Source of the DNA: an uncultured Victivallis sp.
GTDB lineage: Bacteria; Verrucomicrobiota; Lentisphaeria; Victivallales; Victivallaceae
Assembly (NCBI GenBank): GCA_944389895.1
Contig: CALXOA010000061.1
Location: forward strand, 1 to 39,224
DNA: 39,224 nt
Reading direction: 5' to 3'
The position numbers were made by a program, and so were the translations under genes. Each line of letters starts with the position of its first letter. The first letter of the stretch is position 1. The notes under the pieces are model-generated. The model made no database searches. It had not been told where the DNA came from and saw only the letters and a program-made list of their open reading frames with translations. Shown in pieces: positions 8,735 to 15,534 of the stretch.

Positions 8735-8798
8735 CCGGCCGGGCCACCGCGCCAAGCAGGTGCATCCCCACATGATGCGGAGACGCTCCCCCCTTCGA

Positions 8799-9224
8799 TC
8801 ACTCCCCGTCTTCCCTGCCGCCGACCAGATGGATCACCCTGCTTCGAAGCGGAGGCATCTCACCGGTCACCCGGGCGGAAACCGGCCGGTAACGTGCTCC
8901 ATCCGGCTTCACCACCGCTTCGAAGAAACGCTCCCTGTCGCCACCGGAGAGCCGCCAGTAGACCCGGCACCCGGCACCGGGATCCTCCGGGTCGATCAGT
9001 TCGGCCAATTCAAATCTCTCCTTTGAGATCCGGGCCGTCTCCGCGGGAGACAGGCCGAGCCGGGAGGCATTCAGCAACGCCGCCTCGCGCCCGGCGGCGG
9101 CGGCCCCGATCCGGAGCGCCTCAAAGCGGGCGGCATACCACTGCTCGGGGGACTCTCTGACGCAACCGGCAACAGCCAACAGTACGATTGCGGCAGGGAT
9201 CAGGAAGAGGCGGGGCGACGTCAT
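8799..9224 (-). CDS. Small lipoprotein of unknown function
   Basis: This 141-residue protein has a lipoprotein signal peptide with lipobox VAGC (Cys at residue 21), so it should be anchored in a membrane through a lipidated cysteine. The mature part is charged, without repeats or further membrane segments, and contains LNASRLGLSPAETARISKER. I do not recognise the family. Its ATG overlaps the TGA of the ROK kinase gene by four bases (ATGA), so the two are almost certainly co-transcribed and translationally coupled. Confidence 0.7.
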   Translation of the reverse strand: MTSPRLFLIPAAIVLLAVAGCVRESPEQWYAARFEALRIGAAAAGREAALLNASRLGLSPAETARISKERFELAELIDPEDPGAGCRVYWRLSGGDRERFFEAVVKPDGARYRPVSARVTGEMPPLRSRVIHLVGGREDGE

Positions 9225-10207
9225 TCGCCGCGTTTCTCCTTCAGGAAATTCAGCGCGGCGGCAACACCCGCATAATAGCCGATGTCACGCCTGAGCTCGC
9301 TTGGAACAATTTCGCACGCCTCAAGGGGCTCCTTCCAGCAGAATTGCGGCAGATATTTCTTGATCGGATCGGTATAGAGATCGCCGACTGCCCATGCAAG
9401 CGTACCGAGCACCAGTTTCTGCGGATTGAACACGTTGATGTAGAGTCCGAACGCCTGTGCGGAACGCAGACTCATCTCATCCCAGAGAGCGACCGCATAG
9501 GAGTCTCCGGCACGCACCGCCTTTTCGAGCACGATCATGTCGATCTCTTCAAGCTTGCCGTCGACCAGCTGCACGATCATGCTTTCCGGATTATCCCGGA
9601 GTTCTTCCTGCATCCGCTGCGCCAGTGCCCGGCCGCCGCAGTAGGCCTCATAACATCCCTTCATGCCGCAGTTGCACTGGCGGCCATCCAGTTCAATGCA
9701 GATGTGGCCGAGTTCACCGGCGCTCAAGGCGCGGCCGCCACGGATCAGGTGGTTCGCGGCGATGATACCTCCGCCGATCCCGGTACTCATCGTCAGATAG
9801 ATGAAATCGGTGCAGCCGCGGCCGGCACCGAAGAACCACTCTGCCAGCGCTCCGCAGTTGGCATCGTTTTCGAAACAACCGTCGATTCCGAGCTGCTCCC
9901 GCAGATAGGCGAGAATCGGCACGTTTTTCCAGTGGCGGTTGTTCGGCGGAGCGGTCATGATCCCGTTGGCGGGATCGGCCGGAAACGGCGCGGAAATACC
10001 GAACGCTGCGACATCGGCCATTGATAAACCGACTTCAGCGACGAGGCGTTTCGCCTCGGAAACCATTTTGGGAAGGACCTCTTCCGGATAGGTGTTGAGG
10101 TTCTCGATCCGGGCTTTTCCGGCCAGGCGGCCATCGGCTCCGCCGAGACCGATTCCGATCTTGGTGCCGCCGACATCAAAACCGAGAACCATTTTTTCCT
10201 GAGACAT
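9221..10207 (-). CDS. ROK-family sugar kinase (glucokinase-like)
   Basis: This 328-residue cytoplasmic kinase would phosphorylate a hexose, probably glucose or a related sugar, with ATP. The phosphate-binding DVGGTK motif begins at residue 11, the catalytic aspartate is D115 in ENDAN, and glycine-rich STGIGGGI follows. The ROK zinc site is intact: H168 in GELGHI and C178, C180 and C185 in CNCGMKGC. No DNA-binding domain is present, so it is an enzyme rather than a NagC-type repressor. GGAG lies 8 bases before the start. It is divergent from the Tol-like operon and followed by an overlapping lipoprotein gene. Substrate choice cannot be read from the sequence. Confidence 0.9.
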   Translation of the reverse strand: MSQEKMVLGFDVGGTKIGIGLGGADGRLAGKARIENLNTYPEEVLPKMVSEAKRLVAEVGLSMADVAAFGISAPFPADPANGIMTAPPNNRHWKNVPILAYLREQLGIDGCFENDANCGALAEWFFGAGRGCTDFIYLTMSTGIGGGIIAANHLIRGGRALSAGELGHICIELDGRQCNCGMKGCYEAYCGGRALAQRMQEELRDNPESMIVQLVDGKLEEIDMIVLEKAVRAGDSYAVALWDEMSLRSAQAFGLYINVFNPQKLVLGTLAWAVGDLYTDPIKKYLPQFCWKEPLEACEIVPSELRRDIGYYAGVAAALNFLKEKRGE

Positions 10208-10250
10208 GTTTTTTCTCCGTTTTTCTTATGATGTAACGCCAAAAGTGTAC

Positions 10251-10278
10251 TTGCAGAATATAATCCCCATATTATATT
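10251..10278 (+). promoter_or_regulatory. Promoter of the Tol/TonB-like operon
   Basis: TTGCAG (10251-10256) and TATATT (10273-10278) are 16 bp apart in the AT-rich gap between the divergent ROK kinase gene and the TolQ-like gene. The predicted leader is about 35 bases. Confidence 0.5.
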
Positions 10279-10320
10279 TTATAAAGCGAATTTTTCAACT
10301 TTCGGCGGAGTTTTTACCCT

Positions 10321-11103
10321 ATGTGCACCGTTTCCATCCTGGCCGCATCGGCCCCCGGCGTCTATTACGCATTTGAAAACAGCGACGGCGTCGGCAAGGG
10401 CATCGTCGTGCTGCTGTTGCTCGGTTCGATCGTGACCTGGACCGTCATGCTCGACAAGGCGATGTCCCTCTATCGCGCACGGAAACTTTCGCAGCGCTTT
10501 CTGGCCCGTTTCCGGGCCAATCAGCGCAACGTCGCGGCACCGTCGCTGGTCAGGGAGGGAATGATCGACACCAGCCCGATCGGGCAGATCTATGCGAAGG
10601 GAGTGAACCGGCTGCTCAAATTCTACGAGAGCGACGCGATGAATCAGCAGCTCTCCGGCGGGATCACCACCCGCCCGATCAAACTCTCCGACGCCCAATA
10701 CAACGCGGTCGAAGCAGTGCTGGAAAGTGAAGTCTCCAGCCAGATTCAGACCCTTGAAACCCGGATCGGCCTTCTTGCGACGCTGGTCAGCGTCAGTCCC
10801 TTCTGCGGCCTTTTCGGTACGGTCTGGGGAGTGATGCTTGCATTCTGCGGGATTGCCGCGGCGGGGAAATCCGATTTCACCGCCCTGGCTCCCGGCGTAG
10901 CGGGAGCGCTTCTGACCACCGTCGCCGGCCTGATCGTCGCGATCCCGTCGCTGGTGGGGTACAACCTGTTGACCGCGACCATCCGCAACCTGACGGTCAC
11001 AATGGATAACTTCACCGAAGAGTTCATGGTCCGGCTGAAACTCGACCAGCTCGAACTCGACCGCACCGCGAAACCGGCCGGGCCGGGAGAGGAGCAGCTC
11101 TGA
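10321..11103 (+). CDS. TolQ/ExbB/MotA-family proton-channel subunit
   Basis: This 260-residue inner-membrane protein would form, with the next gene's product, a proton-driven motor that energises outer-membrane processes. Three membrane segments are visible (about residues 26-45, 143-170 and 187-212). The family's IGLLATLVSVSPFCGLFGTVWGVM and GALLTTVAGLIVAIPS blocks line the channel. A long cytoplasmic loop follows the first helix, as in TolQ. GGAG lies about 10 bases before the ATG. Its stop shares a base with the start of the TolR-like gene (TGATG), indicating translational coupling. TolQ and ExbB cannot be told apart from this sequence alone. Confidence 0.9.
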   Translation: MCTVSILAASAPGVYYAFENSDGVGKGIVVLLLLGSIVTWTVMLDKAMSLYRARKLSQRFLARFRANQRNVAAPSLVREGMIDTSPIGQIYAKGVNRLLKFYESDAMNQQLSGGITTRPIKLSDAQYNAVEAVLESEVSSQIQTLETRIGLLATLVSVSPFCGLFGTVWGVMLAFCGIAAAGKSDFTALAPGVAGALLTTVAGLIVAIPSLVGYNLLTATIRNLTVTMDNFTEEFMVRLKLDQLELDRTAKPAGPGEEQL

Positions 11104-11513
11104 TGCGCCGACGACGAAACCGTTCCGAAATGGTCGCGATCGACCAGATCAACGTCACGCCTCTTCTGGACCTGACGTTTCTGCTGCTGATCGTCTTCAT
11201 GATCACAATGCCGCTGATGGAATACGGAACCTCGATCAATCCGCCGGAAATGAATGCCGACAAACTGCCGGAGGAGAATTTCAAGAGCATCACCCTGACC
11301 CGCAACGGCACAATTCTCTTCGACAAGGAGACGGTGTCACGCCAGCAGTTGTTCGCACTGCTGGCACAGCTCAAGGCGACCTCGCCCAAGACCACGGTTC
11401 TGCTGCGCGCCGACGGCGAACGCAGTTACCAGGAGGTGATCGAACTTCTGGCATCGATCCGCAATTCCGGTTTCGGCGAGGTGACACTCGTCACCCAGGC
11501 GGAAGGGAAATGA
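11103..11513 (+). CDS. TolR/ExbD-family motor subunit
   Basis: This 136-residue protein has one N-terminal membrane helix (about residues 19-38) and a periplasmic domain, as usual for the family. The helix has the conserved proton-carrying aspartate D23 in PLLDLTFLLL. The periplasmic part (TLTRNGTILFDKETVSRQQLFALLAQL and VLLRADGERSYQEVIELL) matches ExbD/TolR closely. It overlaps the TolQ-like gene by one base and precedes the TonB-like gene by four bases. Confidence 0.92.
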   Translation: MRRRRNRSEMVAIDQINVTPLLDLTFLLLIVFMITMPLMEYGTSINPPEMNADKLPEENFKSITLTRNGTILFDKETVSRQQLFALLAQLKATSPKTTVLLRADGERSYQEVIELLASIRNSGFGEVTLVTQAEGK

Positions 11514-11517
11514 CGGA

Positions 11518-12504
11518 ATGTCCCGCCTGAGCGAACACCCGCAACTGGCCGCATTGCCGATGCGGCCAGCTCCGCCGACCACCGAGTCGCGCCGGGGAGT
11601 CATCGGTTCGATGGTCGTACTGGTTCACGTGCTGGTGATCCTCGGCCCGTTCGGGTGGATTGTGCTTCAGAATCGATGGAATCCCCCGAAGGAGAACGCA
11701 TTTCTGGTCAAAATCGGCGGGACCGAACTTTCGCATGCCTATGAAGTGGGTCCCCCGGAACGCCGTCGGCCGACTCCCAATCCCGGTCGGCGCCCTGAAT
11801 CCTCCGGGAAAACGACTCCGCAGCCGAAGGAGCCTGAAACACCGCGGATCACTCCAAAAGCGAAACCTCAGCCGAAGGAGCCCGTAACACCGACGGTAAA
11901 ACCCAGAACTCCGGCAAAGCCCAGGCCGAAGGCAACCCCGGTAAAACCGAAACCGAAAGCGGCTCCGGCAAAACCGAAACCGCAGAGCAAACCGTCTCAG
12001 GCCAGGAGCGCGAACACCCGCAAAAACGACAACAACACCGCAGCACGGCGCCCCCGGACCGTGGAGGAGGCGCAGAAAGGGGTCTACCGTCCCGAGCAGC
12101 AGACCGGTCCGATCGGTGACGGCGGCGGGACAAACACCAACCGCAACGTGCCGATCGGCCGGCAGGACCGCGGTCAGGCGTATGGTCCCCCCGACAACCG
12201 GACGCCCGCCGGCGGCGCGAAAAACGACTCGCTGATGAAGTACGGGCTCTCCCTCGGAGACTATCTGAAGACCCGCTGGGAAGAGCCTTCGCGCTCCCTG
12301 CTCGAAGGCCGTTTGCCGGAGGTATTGATCGAAGTCACCATCGCCGCCGACGGCAGGGTGCTCTCATCGCGCATTCTGAAACCGAGCGGAATCACCGCGA
12401 TGGATGCCTCCGTCCGCCGTATGCTCGATGCGCTCGACCGGGTTCCGACACCCCCTTCCGGCCGGATCTCGCTCCAGTTGATCATGCGTACTTCGGAAAG
12501 TTGA
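11518..12504 (+). CDS. TonB/TolA-like energy-transducing protein
   Basis: This 328-residue protein has a short cytoplasmic tail, one membrane helix (about 27-50) with a histidine inside it (VLVHVLVI) as in TonB/TolA, and a long periplasmic linker rich in Pro, Lys and Arg with KP-type repeats (about 75-170). A folded C-terminal domain of TonB type follows, including VLIEVTIAADGRVLSSRILKPSG and a MDASVRRML helix. It would carry energy from the TolQ/TolR-like motor across the periplasm to an outer-membrane partner. No receptor, TolB or Pal gene lies nearby, so a TonB-like and a Tol-like role both remain possible. The linker is a low-complexity region at DNA level. Confidence 0.85.
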   Translation: MSRLSEHPQLAALPMRPAPPTTESRRGVIGSMVVLVHVLVILGPFGWIVLQNRWNPPKENAFLVKIGGTELSHAYEVGPPERRRPTPNPGRRPESSGKTTPQPKEPETPRITPKAKPQPKEPVTPTVKPRTPAKPRPKATPVKPKPKAAPAKPKPQSKPSQARSANTRKNDNNTAARRPRTVEEAQKGVYRPEQQTGPIGDGGGTNTNRNVPIGRQDRGQAYGPPDNRTPAGGAKNDSLMKYGLSLGDYLKTRWEEPSRSLLEGRLPEVLIEVTIAADGRVLSSRILKPSGITAMDASVRRMLDALDRVPTPPSGRISLQLIMRTSES

Positions 12505-12559
12505 TCAACGATCTTCCATCCGGGAAACGAGGAGGATACGCGGGGAGCAGAGCGGAACG

Positions 12560-13057
12560 ATGCGTAAATTCAGGATAGGGATCAGCAGTTGTCTGCTCGG
12601 CAACCGTGTCCGTTACAACGGCGACGATAAATTCGATGCGGACCTGGTCGCGCGATTGGGTGGCATGGTGGAGTGGTTCCCGGTCTGTCCCGAGACCGAA
12701 TGCGGGTTGCCGACGCCGCGCAAGCCGATTCAGGCGGTACAGACCGATGCCGGAATCCGCCTGCTCGAGGTAGACGGTCCCGACGACCACACGGAACAAC
12801 TCCGCCGTTTCTGCCGGAAACGACTCTCCGAACTGGCCGGAAAGCAGCTCGACGGCTTTATCCTGAAAGCGAAATCTCCATCCTGCGGAGTTGCGATTCC
12901 ATTGTTTGATCCTGAGGGTCGCCGGATCGGAGAGACAAGCGGAATCTTCGCGGGCGTGCTCCTGGAAACGTTCCCGGAATTACCGGTCGCCGAGGCGGAG
13001 AGTCTGCACGCGCCCGGCCGCCTGGAACAATTCCTGGAAAAACTGAAACGACGGTGA
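12560..13057 (+). CDS. DUF523 family protein (TudS-like)
   Basis: This 165-residue protein fits the DUF523 family over its full length, with ISSCLLGNRVRYNGDDK at the N-terminus, FPVCPETECGLPTPR and LKAKSPSCGV. Three cysteines in these blocks (C11, C43, C109) correspond to those that hold a [4Fe-4S] cluster in the characterised member TudS, a thiouracil desulfidase. A desulfuration-type reaction is therefore possible here, but the substrate is unproven. It lies 55 bp after the TonB-like gene on the same strand and converges with the aldolase gene. Confidence 0.88.
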   Translation: MRKFRIGISSCLLGNRVRYNGDDKFDADLVARLGGMVEWFPVCPETECGLPTPRKPIQAVQTDAGIRLLEVDGPDDHTEQLRRFCRKRLSELAGKQLDGFILKAKSPSCGVAIPLFDPEGRRIGETSGIFAGVLLETFPELPVAEAESLHAPGRLEQFLEKLKRR

Positions 13058-13100
13058 ATCCTCCCCCTTTCCGGAGCCTGTCACCGGCAGGGCACGCCGA

Positions 13101-13826
13101 TCAACCCACATTGCGATACCCCTCTTCGAGAGAGCGGAGAACCCCCGGAGCACCGGGCAGAGGGAGCTCCCGCGTCCGCAGTGTCCGCTCCAGGTTTTTC
13201 AACCCGTCGGCCGGAATCCGGTTGACTCTTCCAAGGGAAGCGGCAACCTGAACGGAGTGTGCCATGGCCTCGAGCATTTCGAGCAATTCCAACGCCCGCC
13301 CCGGCCCCTCCGGACTGCAGACCATCACTCCGTGGTTGCGCATCAAAAAGGCGTTTGACCGCTCGATGACACCGTCAAAAGCCGCGGCCAACTCCTGCGA
13401 CAACGGCTCTGCGTAAGGCACATAGAGAACCGGACCAAGTTCGATCACCGGTTCCGGCAGAAACGGCCGGCTCAGAATCTCCTCGTCTATCAGAGAAAAG
13501 CCGGTCAGAATCGGAGGGTGCGCGTGAATCACCCCCCGGAGATCGGGTCGCCGACGCAGAATGGAGAGATGTATCGGCGTCTCACCGGTCGGTCGACGCC
13601 CCCGGGCGGAAAAAAGGACATTTGCCGAATCGTCCAGAATCACAATGTCGTCAAATTCAATCAACCGTTTCGGTACTTTGGTCGGTGTGATCAGAATCAC
13701 GCCGGGCGCGACACGGCAGGAGAGATTGCCGCCGTGAGAAGTGACGAATCCAAGTTCTCCCAACCGTCGCGCCGTGAGTGCCAGTTCATGAATTTCCGGT
13801 TCATACCGTTTCTGTAACTCGTGCAT
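13101..13826 (-). CDS. Class II aldolase/adducin-family enzyme (L-fuculose-phosphate aldolase type)
   Basis: This 241-residue metal-dependent aldolase would split a ketose phosphate into dihydroxyacetone phosphate and an aldehyde. Visible family features are SHGGNLS near residue 31, E82 in TGETPIH (catalytic acid/base), the zinc ligands H101 and H103 in HAHPP, and H165 in NHGV. The start is the ATG at 13826, which shares a base with the stop of the upstream TIM-barrel gene (TGATG), so the two are coupled. That pairing suggests two consecutive steps of one sugar pathway. Fuculose-, rhamnulose- or ribulose-phosphate-like substrates are all possible. Confidence 0.88.
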   Translation of the reverse strand: MHELQKRYEPEIHELALTARRLGELGFVTSHGGNLSCRVAPGVILITPTKVPKRLIEFDDIVILDDSANVLFSARGRRPTGETPIHLSILRRRPDLRGVIHAHPPILTGFSLIDEEILSRPFLPEPVIELGPVLYVPYAEPLSQELAAAFDGVIERSNAFLMRNHGVMVCSPEGPGRALELLEMLEAMAHSVQVAASLGRVNRIPADGLKNLERTLRTRELPLPGAPGVLRSLEEGYRNVG

Positions 13827-14956
13827 CAAAGTTTCTCCATCAGTCTATCGAGAGTCCATCCATCCTGCGGGATGGCGGCCCGCCAGAAGGTGACACTCTC
13901 CTGCAACTTCGCAAGGATGTCGCTTTTATGCTGCGCCGTCCCGCTGAAGATCTCCAGCGTCAGGAAAATCCGGCGGCAGACCGGCGGCAGACCGGAAGAG
14001 CGGTGCTGCCGGAAGGAACGCGCCAGAGCATCGAGCACTTCACGCGGATGGACAATCCCCGTCGCATTGTATTGCCCGGTGAACGGCCGATGAAGGGAAA
14101 AACTTCCGTCACTCTGCTGCAGATGAATGATCGGGGAATAACAGCCGAATCGCTCCAGCCAGCGATACGGGTCGCCATCCTCATACCGCGCGAAAAGGTA
14201 GGGATAGCGATCCATTTCACGCTCAACCTGCTCGACCGGCGCTCCCCCCTCCGCCATGCGGCGGGCGGATTCCGGACCGAACCATTGCACCCGACCTGAC
14301 CGGATCTCCTCCCGACCCGGGCGTTGGAAGGTCCGCTGACCGCACTGGTGACCGACATCGACCGTCAGATAGAAAGGCGTCCGACTCCGTCGGTACACCT
14401 CGCGCAGCAGCAATTCGGCGCCATCGAGTGTCCATGGAATCTGGTGCGGCGAATACATCTGTTCAAGCCCGAGCTCGCGGCACCCGACGTTGGTACTATA
14501 CGCGGCCAGTTCGGCCAGCCGATTGTAAAGATCCTGCTCCGCAGCCCGGTACCGCTCCGGATCCTGAAGCACTGAATCGGCGAAGGCATGACAGAAGAAC
14601 CCCAGCCCCGCCCCAAGTTCTCCGGCAAGCTGCGTCATCGGCTTCAGCCAGCGATTCAGGATACGGTCGCGAACCGCCCGATCCGTATGTGCCAACCCCA
14701 GAGTGGCATAGGTACCATGCCCGGAATAGAGGTTGGCAACCGTTACTCCGGTTGCCTCGGAGGCTCGGCGGCATTTCTTCAGCCAGCGGCGCAAAACCGG
14801 CATTCCGGCATAGAGCGGGTCGCACTCGTTGTCGGCACTCGCCTCGACATAACCGACCCCCAGATCGCGAAAAATCGCCATCCACTCCGCCGGTTCCGTC
14901 CAGCGTTTGGAAGCAAAACAGTTGTCAATCGCCAGGTAGATCTCGGGAAATTCCAT
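13826..14956 (-). CDS. TIM-barrel sugar isomerase/epimerase (xylose-isomerase-like)
   Basis: This 376-residue protein has the AP-endonuclease-2/xylose-isomerase-like barrel. Four metal-binding residues appear in the expected order: E165 (LGLEQMY), D200 with H203 (TVDVGHQC), H278 (IIHLQQSD) and E335 (LTLEIFSG). It would isomerise or epimerise a ketose or its phosphate. The start is the ATG at 14956, with a strong GGGAGG 5 bases upstream. The frame continues upstream to a GTG at 15133, but those 59 residues are Arg/Gly-rich and unlike the family. It is translationally coupled to the class II aldolase and lies in the same direction as the hydrolase genes. The exact substrate is unknown. Confidence 0.82.
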   Translation of the reverse strand: MEFPEIYLAIDNCFASKRWTEPAEWMAIFRDLGVGYVEASADNECDPLYAGMPVLRRWLKKCRRASEATGVTVANLYSGHGTYATLGLAHTDRAVRDRILNRWLKPMTQLAGELGAGLGFFCHAFADSVLQDPERYRAAEQDLYNRLAELAAYSTNVGCRELGLEQMYSPHQIPWTLDGAELLLREVYRRSRTPFYLTVDVGHQCGQRTFQRPGREEIRSGRVQWFGPESARRMAEGGAPVEQVEREMDRYPYLFARYEDGDPYRWLERFGCYSPIIHLQQSDGSFSLHRPFTGQYNATGIVHPREVLDALARSFRQHRSSGLPPVCRRIFLTLEIFSGTAQHKSDILAKLQESVTFWRAAIPQDGWTLDRLMEKL

Positions 14957-15534
14957 GGTTTCCTCCCTGTGTTTCATGATGCCCATCAACCGGCGTACCC
15001 TTTCCCGCCAGACCCGTCCCGTGCCGGATCGACTCCATGCGCCGCGCGGCGAACAAAGTCCAGCCCGACCCTCACCGGAGGGAAACGGTGGAAAGCGTTC
15101 TGCCGCCATCGCCCGCGGACACTTCACCTCCACAGCTCAAAAACTCCGGAACCATCGCTCTTAAAATAAGTTCCTTATTCACGAAAGTCAAATCCCCCGG
15201 ATATTGGCATAATTCCGGAAAATATGGAATTTATTATCATAAAGCAGAATTATCTTTTCCGACTCCACCGGAGGAACGAAACAGCACCACCTCTGCGAAA
15301 CGACAGAATACCACTTCATCACGAAAATCCGCGCCGTCTCTCGAAACAGATCTGAAAAAGGAATCGAAATCGGGCCGGAATCTGACGTCACACGAGAATC
15401 GGCTTCGCTCGTACCGTCCGCCCCATGCCATCCCGGATCGGATTCTCTTCCGTCGTTCCCCCCGGCTGCCGCTCGCGCGGTTCCATCGACTTCCGGCGGC
15501 TGCATTCAGACCATTTGTTCCCCCCCTTTTGAAC
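14957..15534. other. Intergenic stretch with one promoter and no supported gene
   Basis: About 580 bases lie between the clan GH-A hydrolase and the TIM-barrel gene, both on the minus strand. Apart from the promoter at 15163-15191 it holds an AT-rich patch (15205-15240) with a gapped inverted repeat, AATTCC...GGAATT. An open frame on the minus strand at 15188-15505 has no family features and no ribosome-binding site. Confidence 0.5.
15163..15191 (-). promoter_or_regulatory. Strong sigma-70-like promoter of the isomerase-aldolase pair
   Basis: On the minus strand TTGACT (15186-15191) and TATTTT (15163-15168) are exactly 17 bp apart. The leader to the chosen ATG at 14956 would be about 200 bases, long for this window. 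Confidence 0.55.

Noticed and set aside
8735..9026. Continuation of the GNAT frame beyond 8734
   Set aside because: Residues after the frameshift are Ser/Arg/His-rich and unlike any GNAT; the -1 frame gives the true ending.
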